Assembly (NCBI GenBank): GCA_963759095.1
Contig: CAVWYF010000008.1
Coordinates: forward strand, 1-64,000
Length of the DNA stretch: 64,000 nt
DNA from: Anderseniella sp963759095
GTDB lineage: Bacteria > Pseudomonadota > Alphaproteobacteria > Rhizobiales > Aestuariivirgaceae
Reading direction: 5' to 3'
This document shows, one piece after another, positions 15,832 to 25,086 of the stretch; the first letter of the stretch is position 1; each line of letters opens with the position of its first letter. The position numbers and the translations under genes were made by a program. The notes beneath the pieces are model-generated. The model made no database searches. It was not told where the DNA came from and was given only the letters and a program-made list of their open reading frames with translations.

Positions 15832-17616
15832 ATGACACTCGATCAGACAATTGTCTTCTGCATCATCCTGTTTGCCATGGTGATGTTCATCTGGAACCGT
15901 ATCCGCTACGACGTGGTTGGCCTTATGGCGCTACTGGCTGCGGTGTTTTCCGGAGTTGTACCTTCCGATCATGCTTTCGCCGGCTTCGGGCATCCAGCGG
16001 TGATTACTGTTGCTGCCGTGCTGGTGATCTCCAAGGCACTGCAGAACAGTGGGCTGGTTGACCAGCTTGTCGCTTTGCTGGCCGGTTCACGCGGATCCCC
16101 GACATTGCAGGTCGCAGCCGGCAGCACCATCGCAGCGGCGCTGTCCACGGTGATGAACAATGTTGGTGCCCTGGCCCTGATGCTGCCGGTGGCTTTGCGA
16201 AACGCTCACGAAGCAGGCAGGTCGCCTTCCATCGTGTTGATTCCGTTGTCATTTGCCAGCCTGTTGGGCGGTTTGGTTACGCTTATCGGGACACCGCCGA
16301 ACATTGTCATTTCAGGTTATCGGGAGAGCCAGATCGGTAAGCCTTTTGCCATGTTCGACTTTGCTCCGGTGGGCCTTGCAGTTGCGGTTGCCGGGCTTGT
16401 GTACCTGATCACCATAGGTTGGCGACTGTTGCCTGAGCGGATTTTGATCGAAGATGATGACAATGACCAGTTTCATGTCGAACGTTACACGCTTGAGTCG
16501 AACGTTCCAGCCGCGTCGCCGCTCGTTGGCATGCGGGTTCGTGAGCTTGAAGTGATGTTCGAGCGTGAGGTCTCCGTTCTTGCCATTATCCGCAAGGGTA
16601 TTCGACGCCTGGCGCCGCGCGCCATCGAGAAGGTACGCGCTGATGACATACTCATATTGCAAGGCGATCCGGCCCTGATTGCGCCGTTGGCCGACGATGT
16701 ACAGCTTGGCGCACTGGGCCATCAGGTCGAGGGTGATAAGGAGCTGATGTCGGAAGACGTTGAGGTCATAGAAGCCATTGTTTTGCCCAACTCGCCAATT
16801 GAAGGCAAATCCATGCGGCAATACCGTATTCATGACAGGCTCGGCATCAATTTGCTGGCCGTTGCACGCCAAGGCCGCCAGCCCACCGCAAGATTGAAAA
16901 ACATCCGCTTCAAGACCGGCGACGTGCTCCTGTTCCAGGGTGAAACGGCAATTATGGCTGAGGCCTTGAAAACGCTGGGCTGTCTGAGGTTGGCTGACCG
17001 GGTGATCAGCGAACCTGTCACAGCAAGCAATATCTGGATGCCAACAGGAATTTTTGCCGGCGCAATCGCCGCTGCTGCCTTCGGCTTGATCAGCGTGCCG
17101 ATTGCATTTGTGGGTGCTGTTCTGCTCCTGGTGCTGAGCAATACGATTTCATTGAATGAAGTGTATGCCAGTATTGAATGGCCGGTGATTTTGCTGCTGG
17201 CAACACTGATCCCCGTTGGTGAAGCCCTGCAGACCACTGGCGGCACCAGTCTGATCGCGGATTCACTGCTGAGCGCCACCAATGGCATGCCCATGTGGAC
17301 TATCGTGGCCATGATATTAGTGGTTTCGATGTGGATGTCCGACTTTGTCCACAACACACCGACAGCTATCCTGATGGCTCCGATTGCGATGGGGATCGCC
17401 TCGGGATTGAATGCAAACCCCGATACGTTCCTGATGGCCGTTGCAGTGGGCGCGGCTTCGCCCTACCTGACACCGATTGGGCATCAGTCCAACACGCTGG
17501 TGATGGGACCCGGTGGTTACAAGTTTCAGGACTATGCCCTGGTGGGCCTGCCGCTCCAGGTCGTGATTGCCCTGGTCGGAGTGCCGATGATCCTGTGGGT
17601 CTGGCCGCCGGTGTAA
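15832..17616 (+). CDS. SLC13-family permease with two TrkA-C (RCK_C) domains
   Basis: An anion/Na+ symporter-like carrier with the regulatory insert found in bacterial sulfate or dicarboxylate transporters. The N-terminal membrane half contains the VMNNVGALALMLPVAL and TPPNIVISGYR loops. Two cytoplasmic RCK_C domains follow at about residues 215-300 (SPLVGMRVRELEVMF) and 310-385 (SPIEGKSMRQYRIHDRLG). The C-terminal half carries DFVHNTPTAILMAPIA and SPYLTPIGHQSNTLVMGPGG, the mirrored substrate loop. It is 594 residues, normal for this type. It starts five bases after mgtE. The substrate is undetermined. Confidence 0.88.
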   Translation: MTLDQTIVFCIILFAMVMFIWNRIRYDVVGLMALLAAVFSGVVPSDHAFAGFGHPAVITVAAVLVISKALQNSGLVDQLVALLAGSRGSPTLQVAAGSTIAAALSTVMNNVGALALMLPVALRNAHEAGRSPSIVLIPLSFASLLGGLVTLIGTPPNIVISGYRESQIGKPFAMFDFAPVGLAVAVAGLVYLITIGWRLLPERILIEDDDNDQFHVERYTLESNVPAASPLVGMRVRELEVMFEREVSVLAIIRKGIRRLAPRAIEKVRADDILILQGDPALIAPLADDVQLGALGHQVEGDKELMSEDVEVIEAIVLPNSPIEGKSMRQYRIHDRLGINLLAVARQGRQPTARLKNIRFKTGDVLLFQGETAIMAEALKTLGCLRLADRVISEPVTASNIWMPTGIFAGAIAAAAFGLISVPIAFVGAVLLLVLSNTISLNEVYASIEWPVILLLATLIPVGEALQTTGGTSLIADSLLSATNGMPMWTIVAMILVVSMWMSDFVHNTPTAILMAPIAMGIASGLNANPDTFLMAVAVGAASPYLTPIGHQSNTLVMGPGGYKFQDYALVGLPLQVVIALVGVPMILWVWPPV

Positions 17617-17652
17617 CCGTCATGGGCGTGCGCTACCCAAGGTGAGTTTTCC

Positions 17653-17693
17653 AAGCCTGGGCCCCGGCAAAATTTGAGCAGGGGTCCAGGCTT
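17653..17693. terminator. Bidirectional Rho-independent terminator
   Basis: A 13-pair stem AAGCCTGGGCCCC / GGGGTCCAGGCTT with one G-U pair and a 15-base loop lies between the convergent SLC13 and OmpA genes. Its position and strength fit a shared terminator. Confidence 0.7.
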
Positions 17694-17710
17694 TGTCACG
17701 TGTCGTGTCC

Positions 17711-19639
17711 CTAGTTGCGGTTGGCCAGCAGCGGCGTGATCCGGCGCAGGGTCACCCTGCGGTTTTCCGCTTCAGCTTCCTGGGTTGGTATCTTCAGATA
17801 CGCCTCGCCGCGCCCGACAGTGGACAGGTTGTCTTCGCCGATTTCGAAGTATTCCAGCAGTGCCTGTTTGACTGCCTCGGCTCTTTCGGTCGACAGCGCC
17901 CGATTTGCCTCGCTGCCGCCAACGGCGTCGGTATGTCCTTCGATCAGGTAAACTTCATTTGGATTGCTGGCGACAATCCGTTCGATAATGGCGCCAATCC
18001 GGTCCAGTTTTGGAACTTCTTCGGTGCGCAGGAAACCTTCACCGAAACCAAACCGGATGGTGTCAACTTCGATACCGGGAACTGAATAGCGAAGCCTGGG
18101 TTGCTCCGCAAAATCTTCAATGCGGTAGCGTGCCTCTACCTCGACCAGCGGCGGCGAGACCAGCCAGTCCTCCAGTTCCTCGTCATAGGCTTCAGCTGCT
18201 GTAATGGTCGGGCGCGATGCAATCAGAACCCCGGCGACCAGGCCCACACCGGCACCTATGGCAATGGCCTCTCCCGTGCTCAAGCCCTTCTTGCGCCGCT
18301 TGCGTCTGTCTACAAGGCGTTGGCTGAGTTCGTCACGGTCTTCTTCAAGCCGCGCCCTGATCTGGCTCTGTTCGTCGCCGGACAAGTCCTTCAGCGTGAG
18401 CGCGCGCCGGTTGGCGTCAATACGGCGTTCCAGTGCATTGGTTGTCAGGTCGCTGGCCGGACGGTTGTCTCCGATCAGGTCGCCAACTGTCATCTTGCCT
18501 GCCTTGGCCTCGGGCAGATCATTGGACTTTCCTGAGTCGCCAGGATCAACAGCGGCAGTCCGTTCCGGATTCTGCTTGGCCGCGACCCTCTGGCGGATCT
18601 CTGCAGTGTCTGTGGTCAGGTTGGCACGCAACTGTTCGGTAGACGCATCGGAGAGGCCTTCGGCCGCCAGGACACCACGCGTCTGCTTGATGCGTTGGCG
18701 CAGTGCCTTGTCGTCCAGTTCTGTTGCCGGACGGTTGTCTGCAGTAATCTTTGCAGCTTCCGCATCGGCAGCACCTGCCTGCACGGTTACACCAGTGGCC
18801 GCAGCAATACGGGCGTTCAGTTCTGACTTGTCAGCTTCTGCCTTGGCTTCCAGACGCTTCTTCTGTTTCGGCTTGGCTGCGTCACCGCCCGCCACTTCTT
18901 CGGCTGCCTGGATGCGCTGGCGCAGTTCGGTATCTGTCAGTTCGGCCGGCGGGCGCTCGTCGCCAAGGACGGATTTGACCGTAGCTTCAGGCTTGGCGTC
19001 CTCGGCAGGCTGAGCCTGCTGCTGAGCCGGTTCATCGGTTTGCGGTTTTGCCGCATTGTTCTTGGCTGGATCGGTGGCTTTTGGAGTCGGTGATGCCTCC
19101 TGTTTGGCGGGGTCTGTTTCAGGCGCAGGTGCAGCTTCCTGCTTTGCCGGGTCAGTTTCAGGTGCGGGCGCAGCTTCCTTGGCAGCAGGCTGCTCGTCTT
19201 CCACCTTTTGCTTTTTGGCTTTTTTCTTCTTAGCCGGTTTTGCTTCTTCGTCCTTCACAGCATCAGGTGCCGCGGCAGCGTCACTTTTCGCTGGTTCGGT
19301 TTCCGGTGCAGGGGCAGCTTCCTGCGTCGCTGGTTCGGTTTCTGGTGCAGGGGCAGCTTCCTGCGTCGCTGGTTCGGCTTCTGATGCAGGCGCAGCTTCC
19401 TGTGGAGCAGGCTGTTCGTCTTCGGTTTTTTGCTTTTTGGCTTTTTTCTTCTTGCCCTGTTGCTCTTCGTCTTCCTTCACAGCTTCAGGTGCCGGTGCAT
19501 CCTGTTTGGTGCCTTCTTCGGTTGCCGGCTGGGCCTGCTCCTGGGTCGGCTCAGTGGCGGTGGTTTGAGCCCAGACTGTCGTCATGGACGACACGGTGAT
19601 GGCCAGTGCCATCAGGCTGACGGAATATTTATTCTTCAT
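17711..19639 (-). CDS. OmpA-family outer-membrane protein with Ala/Pro/Glu/Lys repeats and three helical modules
   Basis: A 642-residue envelope protein. It has a signal peptide (residues 1-24), then a disordered region to about residue 220 rich in Ala, Pro, Glu and Lys with repeated EPATQEAAPAPET units and Lys clusters (KKKKAKKQK). Three related modules of about 55 residues follow, opening ERPPAELTDTELRQRI, DNRPATELDDKALRQRI and DNRPASDLTTNALERRI. Next comes a glycine-rich hydrophobic stretch (EAIAIGAGVGLVAGVLIA) and the C-terminal OmpA domain, which binds peptidoglycan (YLIEGHTDAVGG, then NRALSTERAEAV, ENRRVTLRR). The start has a GAGGAAACAATC-ATG context. It probably tethers or spans the envelope. 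The DNA repeats make length variation between strains likely. Confidence 0.85.
   Translation of the reverse strand: MKNKYSVSLMALAITVSSMTTVWAQTTATEPTQEQAQPATEEGTKQDAPAPEAVKEDEEQQGKKKKAKKQKTEDEQPAPQEAAPASEAEPATQEAAPAPETEPATQEAAPAPETEPAKSDAAAAPDAVKDEEAKPAKKKKAKKQKVEDEQPAAKEAAPAPETDPAKQEAAPAPETDPAKQEASPTPKATDPAKNNAAKPQTDEPAQQQAQPAEDAKPEATVKSVLGDERPPAELTDTELRQRIQAAEEVAGGDAAKPKQKKRLEAKAEADKSELNARIAAATGVTVQAGAADAEAAKITADNRPATELDDKALRQRIKQTRGVLAAEGLSDASTEQLRANLTTDTAEIRQRVAAKQNPERTAAVDPGDSGKSNDLPEAKAGKMTVGDLIGDNRPASDLTTNALERRIDANRRALTLKDLSGDEQSQIRARLEEDRDELSQRLVDRRKRRKKGLSTGEAIAIGAGVGLVAGVLIASRPTITAAEAYDEELEDWLVSPPLVEVEARYRIEDFAEQPRLRYSVPGIEVDTIRFGFGEGFLRTEEVPKLDRIGAIIERIVASNPNEVYLIEGHTDAVGGSEANRALSTERAEAVKQALLEYFEIGEDNLSTVGRGEAYLKIPTQEAEAENRRVTLRRITPLLANRN
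19107..19400 (-). repeat. Tandem 39-base coding repeats in the OmpA-family gene
   Basis: Near-identical 39-base units, each coding for 13 residues of the type EPATQEAAPAPET, are repeated head to tail. Three close copies lie at about 19279-19400 and more diverged DPAKQEAAPAPET copies at about 19107-19175. They are in frame, so copy-number change would alter linker length without breaking the gene. Confidence 0.75.
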
Positions 19640-20212
19640 GATTGTTTCCTCTATAGACGGCTTGAAAGCCGCCAGATGCGAAATCCGGATGCCCGGTATT
19701 CAAGTCAACGCTCGTGCTCGTTTGTGGTTCCATCTGGTATCCGACGTGGTGATGGCTTGTCTCCTGGTCTCGAGACTGCCGGTGTTCACTTCAAACCCGG
19801 AAACAGAGTAGATTCACTGCGTTGTCCTGCTTTCTCCTCAGTTTATGCCCATCTCTCGTCTTCAGATGCATGCGAACTGCGGCCCCAATATGGTTATTAA
19901 GGCTTCGTCATTGGGCGGACATCCCGTGGGATGGCCGGTATCCCATGCACTTACGGGCAGACCCAACTCAATTTACTCAACAAGGATCTGCCCGCAGGCA
20001 GCCACAAACACGGCGGATTGTGCCGGATGGTCGCCAAATCACCCGGTTGAGCAGTTGGGGGGAGACGCTCGTCCAGGATCAAGGGGGTATGACAGCCTTC
20101 CTGTTGTGACATTGGCTGAAAATGGAGGTGCAGAACACATTTTACAAATGAATATTAAGCATGGTTTAGATGATTATTGCTTATATCATTCAATTCCCGT
20201 TTCCCAAATCAC
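19640..20212. other. Intergenic region with two adjacent stem-loops
   Basis: I see no gene in these 573 bases. Two perfect hairpins stand next to each other: TGGGAT/ATCCCA (19927-19945) and CGGGCAGA/TCTGCCCG (19954-19994, 25-base loop). The first 60 bases before the OmpA gene on the minus strand should hold its promoter and leader. The last 90 bases, next to the LysR stop, are strongly AT-rich. A small RNA is possible but unsupported by a promoter-terminator pair that I can draw. Confidence 0.4.
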
Positions 20213-21124
20213 TCACAAAATTGTGCGGACCTGCGCAACATCAGCGCCGTCTTCTTCCAGAATAACTTCCTGCTCGTTGTCGACCTGCTTGCTCACATTG
20301 CGCAGGGCCTCGAGACAGCGTTCCATAAGGGCGGGGTTTTTTTCGCTGTTCCAGATGACATAGGCGGGAAACGGAAACACGGGTGCATTGGCCACGATGT
20401 ATAGCTGTCCGGCATCGATATGCTGCTTGACCAGCCGGGTCGGAAAGTAACCGGCCCGTTTTTGATCAATAATGAAGTTGAGTGCCAGGGGGCCGAGTGC
20501 CAGGCTGGTGCGGGCCATGTCAAAACGAGGGAAATGGAAAGCGTGCGCCGTGGCAAACTCCGGGCCCCAGTCCATGAAGACGTAGTTCTCGTCCAGATCG
20601 CAGCTGTAATTCGGATCGGTAGAGACCAGTATGAGGTCTTCCTTCAGCAATTCTTCGACCCTCAGCCCGGGACGCATTTGCGGCGTATACATGACAGACA
20701 CATCGACGGTTCCCTGGATCATCAGGCGCATCAGCCGCTCCGGCATGCCGACCTCGGCGCGAAACGCCGTTGTCTGCTCATGCCGTTCCAGCACCCGCAG
20801 CCAGCGCCCGCCCAACCGCGGCCACAGGCTGTACTGACACCCGATGGACAGAAGATCCGAATAGCCTTCCGGCAGGGCGATCTGATACTTGGCTTCTTCC
20901 CATACCTTCAGAAGCGATCTTGCGAAGCGCTCAAACTGTTCACCTGCCGGGGTCAGCTCGATACCGGCTTTGGATCTTGTGAACAGCTTCTGGCCAAGCT
21001 CCTCTTCGAGCCGCTTGACCCTGAGACTGACGGCGGACTGGGTGACATACACCCGGTCTGCTGCTTCGAGGAAACTGCCTGCTGAAATTATCTCCAGAAA
21101 CGTCCTGATTAGATGAAGATCCAT
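20213..21124 (-). CDS. LysR-family transcriptional regulator, divergent from the nitrilase cluster
   Basis: A 303-residue DNA-binding regulator. The N-terminal winged helix-turn-helix is FLEAADRVYVTQSAVSLRVK (about residues 18-37), followed by the linker helix and a type-2 periplasmic-binding-like effector domain. The ATG at 21124 gives the canonical start MDLHLIRTFLEI; the frame is open 24 codons further but that part is not LysR-like. It is transcribed away from the nitrilase gene with 119 bases between them, the classic arrangement for a LysR protein that controls the adjacent operon in response to a pathway metabolite. The regulated genes are inferred only from position. Confidence 0.9.
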   Translation of the reverse strand: MDLHLIRTFLEIISAGSFLEAADRVYVTQSAVSLRVKRLEEELGQKLFTRSKAGIELTPAGEQFERFARSLLKVWEEAKYQIALPEGYSDLLSIGCQYSLWPRLGGRWLRVLERHEQTTAFRAEVGMPERLMRLMIQGTVDVSVMYTPQMRPGLRVEELLKEDLILVSTDPNYSCDLDENYVFMDWGPEFATAHAFHFPRFDMARTSLALGPLALNFIIDQKRAGYFPTRLVKQHIDAGQLYIVANAPVFPFPAYVIWNSEKNPALMERCLEALRNVSKQVDNEQEVILEEDGADVAQVRTIL

Positions 21125-21177
21125 AACAATTGCACCTTGTTGGGCCAGTATGGCGTCACTTGTGTGAATTCTAACAA
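21125..21177. promoter_or_regulatory. Candidate LysR binding half-sites
   Basis: The divergent spacer contains the interrupted palindrome AACAA-N7-TTGTT (21125-21141) and a further AACAA at 21173-21177, that is, three copies of one half-site. LysR proteins bind interrupted palindromes of about this size. This is sequence observation only. Confidence 0.3.
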
Positions 21178-21243
21178 GCACTATGTATAATTGCATTTTC
21201 CGCTATAAGCGTGTTGAAATTGATTCTTGGAGAACATGAACTC

Positions 21244-22221
21244 ATGACGCCTTTTGCCATTGCGGGCATTCAGATGCATGTCGCTGCTTTGCACTCGAAT
21301 GTCGAGGGCATGCGCCAGCGGCTGGATATTGTGATGGCCCGGTTTCCATGGACGCAGATGGTCTTGTTCAGCGAACTTGCCCAGCACGGCCCGCTGCACC
21401 GGTTTGCACAGCCTTATGACAATGAGGCCATCAAGCAGTTCTGCGAGGACGCGCGCCGTCACAAGGTATGGCTGATCCCGGGGTCGTTCTTTGAACAGGC
21501 CGCCGACGGCAAGGTCTATAACACGTCTGTGGTCATCAATCCGCAAGGCGAGATCGTCACGTCTTACCGCAAGATGTTCCCGTTCAGGCCTTATGAGGTG
21601 GATGTGGAAGCCGGCAGTGAGTTCTGTGTGTTTGATGTGCCTGATGTGGGCCGGTTCGGTTTGTCCATCTGCTATGATATCTGGTTTCCGGAAACCACGC
21701 GCCAACTGACCAGCATGGGCGCGGAAGTGTTGCTGCATCCTGTATTGACAGGCACGACAGACCGGGACGCGGAACTTGCCATTGCACGTTCCACCGCGGC
21801 GCAGTTCCAATGCTATGTCGTTGATGTGAACGGATTGGCCGCCGGCGGGGTCGGCAGATCGTGTGTCATCGATCCGTCCGCGAACATCATGTACCAGGCC
21901 GCCGGCCAGGAGGAAATGTTCCCGATCGAGATAGACCTTGACCAGGTGCGCCGGCAACGCGAGACTGGCATGCGGGGACTTGGCCAGGTGCTGAAGAGTT
22001 TCCGTGACCGGCCGGTGGATTTTCCGGTCTATGACCGCACTTCAGGTACCGATGCCTACCTCAAGACGCTGGGTCCGCTGGCGATGCCGACACAAGGATC
22101 TGCGGCAGGATTGACGCAATCCCCCCAGCCGATCGGGGAAGCGGACGTCGTCGATATAAATAAAGAAGCACCGGAACCGGACAGTATTGCCGATATCCGC
22201 TCAAAACTAGCGAGTGTCTGA
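21244..22221 (+). CDS. Carbon-nitrogen hydrolase (nitrilase superfamily)
   Basis: A nitrilase-superfamily amidase or N-carbamoyl hydrolase. The Glu-Lys-Cys triad is visible: Glu in LFSELAQHG, Lys in TSYRKMFPF and nucleophile Cys in LSICYDIWFPE. The Y-D-I-W-F-P-E context is that of amidase branches rather than true nitrilases. The 325 residues include a Pro-rich C-terminal tail of about 50 residues beyond the catalytic domain. The ATG at 21244 is chosen for homologous length, with GGAG 11 bases upstream. It is first in a plus-strand series with the decarboxylase 84 bases on, and is divergent from the LysR gene. It could hydrolyse a carbamoyl or amide group on the product of the downstream enzymes. 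Confidence 0.88.
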   Translation: MTPFAIAGIQMHVAALHSNVEGMRQRLDIVMARFPWTQMVLFSELAQHGPLHRFAQPYDNEAIKQFCEDARRHKVWLIPGSFFEQAADGKVYNTSVVINPQGEIVTSYRKMFPFRPYEVDVEAGSEFCVFDVPDVGRFGLSICYDIWFPETTRQLTSMGAEVLLHPVLTGTTDRDAELAIARSTAAQFQCYVVDVNGLAAGGVGRSCVIDPSANIMYQAAGQEEMFPIEIDLDQVRRQRETGMRGLGQVLKSFRDRPVDFPVYDRTSGTDAYLKTLGPLAMPTQGSAAGLTQSPQPIGEADVVDINKEAPEPDSIADIRSKLASV

Positions 22222-22305
22222 AAGTAATTTAACCGTCTTGATTGCCAGACATGGCACAACGCCAGGATTGCTGATTTACTCGCCTAACTAAAGTCGGGGA
22301 GTTTA

Positions 22306-25044
22306 GTGTCAATGCAATCCATGAGTGACTATTACAGCGCTATCCAGTTGCGGTCTGATCGCTGGAGTGCATTACAGGATATCACCAAGAAACTGGCGGG
22401 CAATCCGCAGGGTAGTTCCGTCGCCAAACTGCACGGTAAAACCGAAGAGCTGCTCGACATGCTAGGACCGCTGGAGTCCTACTGGGCGTTTCCCGGAACT
22501 GCGGCCTTCGACTATTTGCGCCGCCAGTGCGATCACAAGAACTATGACGATCTTGCTTTTTCGGTCAGGCGAATTCTGCGGGCGCTGACCTCAGGCGCCT
22601 ATCGCAGGCGGTCCATCCCGCTTGATCGCGACGATACAGACAATGAAGAGCTTGAGGACGAAGCGCTGTTATCGCCGGAAGCCCGCGCGCTGACAAAACC
22701 ATATTTTGAAGTGCTGTTTGTTGACAACATAAGTGAACAACAGGACCGCTGGCTGCGCTCATCCATACAACGCATGCATCGCACCGAAGATGCATTTACT
22801 TACCAGCCGGTCATCGTGCCAAGTCTTGAAGACGCCCTGATTGCCATCCTGTTCAACCACAACATTCAGGCTGTGGTCGTGCGCCCCGGCGTCACCCTGA
22901 AATCGAAGAACGAGCTGTCGATCCTGCAGCGGTATCTCAGCCGTATCGGAGATGATGAGGATGTTGATGGCTTGCAGCCGGAAAACTACGGCGCGGAATT
23001 GTGCCGGTTGATTGCCAAGGTCAGACCGGAGCTTGACACCTATCTTGTGACTGATCGGTCCGTGGAATCCATTGCCGGTCTCGATCTGGGGCTGTGCCGG
23101 CGGGTGTTCTATAATCAGGAAGATTTTCTGGAACTGCACCTCAACATCCTTCGTGGCGTGCAGGCGAGGTTCAAGACACCGTTTTTCACCGCGCTGGTGG
23201 AGTATTCGCGCCAGCCGACCGGTGTGTTTCATGCCATGCCGATCAGTCGTGGCAAGTCTATTTCCCGGTCGCACTGGATACAGGATATGGGCGCATTTTA
23301 CGGGCCCAACATTTTCCTGGCTGAAACGTCGGCAACCTCCGGCGGGCTCGACAGTCTGTTGGAACCGCATGGTCCCATCAAGGAAGCACAGGAGTTGGCC
23401 GCGCGCGCCTTCGGTGCCAAGCACACTTTTTTTGCCACCAACGGAACATCGACCTGCAACAAGGTGGTCGTGCAGGGCCTCGTGAGACCCGGCGACATCG
23501 TGCTGGTGGATCGCGACTGCCACAAGTCGCACCATTACGGGATGGTCCTGGCAGGTGCTCAGGTAGTGTATCTCGACAGCTATCCTCTCAATGAATACTC
23601 GATGTATGGCGCAGTACCGCTGCGCGAAATCAAGCATCAACTGTTGAAGCTGAAGGCGGCCGGCAAACTCAACCGTGTCCGCATGCTGCTGCTCACCAAC
23701 TGTACATTTGACGGAATCGTCTACAATGTCGAACGGGTGATGGAAGAGTGCCTCGCCATCAAGCCGAACCTGGTGTTCCTGTGGGATGAAGCCTGGTTTG
23801 CCTTTGCCCGCTTCGGCCCGACCTATCGTCAGCGTACCGGCATGAACGCAGCCGGTGTATTGCGCGAGCGGTTCAAGACGGCCGAGCATGCCGCCGCATA
23901 CGAAGCGCAACAGGCCGAACTCGGTGACGCCGACGAAGAGACATTGCTCAACACCCGGCTGATACCGCCACCGACGGCGCGTGTCAGGGTGTACTCCACC
24001 CAGTCGACCCACAAGACCCTGACGTCGTTGCGACAGGGATCGATGATCCATGTGCATGACCAGGACTTCAAGGGCGAGGTGGAGCAGGCTTTCCACGAAG
24101 CCTATATGACGCATACCTCGACATCGCCCAACTACCAGATCATCGCCAGCCTCGATGTGGGCAGGCGGCAGGTAGAGCTGGAAGGCTTCGAGTTCGTGCA
24201 GCGCCAGGTAGAGGCGGCCATGTCGATGCGCCGCGCCATTGCCACCCACCCGCAATTGCAGAAGTATTTCAAGCTGCTCACTTCAGGCGACATGATCCCC
24301 GAACAGCACCGAGAAAGCGGCATTAAGTCATATTATGATCCTGACCAGGGCTGGAATGACATCTGGGAGTGCTGGGCCAAGGACGAGTTTGTGTTGGATG
24401 CGTCGCGGGTGACACTCGCCGTCGGCGGCACCGGTTGGGACGGCGATACGTTCAAGACCAAGATCCTGATGGACAAATATGGCATTCAGATCAACAAGAC
24501 GTCGCGCAACACTGTGCTGTTCATGACCAACATTGGCACCACCAGATCATCGGTGGCCTATCTCATCGAGGTGCTGGTGCAGATCGCGCAGGAACTGGAC
24601 GAACTGCTCGACGATGCCTCGAAAATGGAACGCCTGAGTTTTGACAGGCGGGTCAAGAATCTGATGGAAGACTTGCCGCCATTGCCCGACTTCAGCCGCT
24701 TCCACGATGCTTTCCGAGCCGACCAGGTCACTCCGGAAGGCGATATGCGTTCAGCGTTTTTCTTAAGTTACGACGAGAACAATTGCGACTATCTTGACCT
24801 GCATGATGATGATCTTGCCAGCGCAGGCAAGGATATTGTGTCAGCCTCCTTCATCATCCCGTATCCGCCGGGATTCCCGATCCTCGTGCCGGGCCAGGTG
24901 ATCTCGAGGGAAATACTGGCCTTCATGCGCGCGCTCGATGTCAGTGAAATCCATGGCTACCGGCCCGATCTGGGCTTGCGGGTGTTTACCGAGGAAGCCC
25001 TTGTGCGCCATGCTGCGAAACACCTGTCGGAAGCGGCTGAATAA
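22306..25044 (+). CDS. Orn/Lys/Arg-type PLP decarboxylase, long form
   Basis: A fold-type I PLP decarboxylase of the bacterial ornithine/lysine/arginine group, producing a diamine or related amine and CO2. Of 912 residues, about the first 150 have no family counterpart I recognise. A wing-like domain (about 130-310), the large PLP domain with the Schiff-base Lys570 in STHKTLTSLRQGSM and the ring-nitrogen Asp in LWDEAWFAFARFGP, and the C-terminal domain with PYPPGFPILVPGQ follow. This is some 150-200 residues longer than CadA/SpeF-type enzymes. It stands between the nitrilase and ATP-grasp genes. The amino-acid substrate cannot be assigned from sequence alone. Confidence 0.88.
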   Translation: MSMQSMSDYYSAIQLRSDRWSALQDITKKLAGNPQGSSVAKLHGKTEELLDMLGPLESYWAFPGTAAFDYLRRQCDHKNYDDLAFSVRRILRALTSGAYRRRSIPLDRDDTDNEELEDEALLSPEARALTKPYFEVLFVDNISEQQDRWLRSSIQRMHRTEDAFTYQPVIVPSLEDALIAILFNHNIQAVVVRPGVTLKSKNELSILQRYLSRIGDDEDVDGLQPENYGAELCRLIAKVRPELDTYLVTDRSVESIAGLDLGLCRRVFYNQEDFLELHLNILRGVQARFKTPFFTALVEYSRQPTGVFHAMPISRGKSISRSHWIQDMGAFYGPNIFLAETSATSGGLDSLLEPHGPIKEAQELAARAFGAKHTFFATNGTSTCNKVVVQGLVRPGDIVLVDRDCHKSHHYGMVLAGAQVVYLDSYPLNEYSMYGAVPLREIKHQLLKLKAAGKLNRVRMLLLTNCTFDGIVYNVERVMEECLAIKPNLVFLWDEAWFAFARFGPTYRQRTGMNAAGVLRERFKTAEHAAAYEAQQAELGDADEETLLNTRLIPPPTARVRVYSTQSTHKTLTSLRQGSMIHVHDQDFKGEVEQAFHEAYMTHTSTSPNYQIIASLDVGRRQVELEGFEFVQRQVEAAMSMRRAIATHPQLQKYFKLLTSGDMIPEQHRESGIKSYYDPDQGWNDIWECWAKDEFVLDASRVTLAVGGTGWDGDTFKTKILMDKYGIQINKTSRNTVLFMTNIGTTRSSVAYLIEVLVQIAQELDELLDDASKMERLSFDRRVKNLMEDLPPLPDFSRFHDAFRADQVTPEGDMRSAFFLSYDENNCDYLDLHDDDLASAGKDIVSASFIIPYPPGFPILVPGQVISREILAFMRALDVSEIHGYRPDLGLRVFTEEALVRHAAKHLSEAAE

Positions 25045-25086
25045 CGACCGCCAAAGCGAAAAGACTAAAATCAGAGGGAGACAGAT

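Noticed and set aside
19107..19400. CRISPR-like array
   Set aside because: The 39-base units are contiguous, in frame and code for Ala/Pro/Glu/Thr repeats; there are no unique spacers.
22759..24255. Long antisense open frame (498 codons) opposite the decarboxylase gene
   Set aside because: It has no recognisable domain and lies exactly opposite a strongly conserved gene; its composition is that of a reverse-complement shadow.
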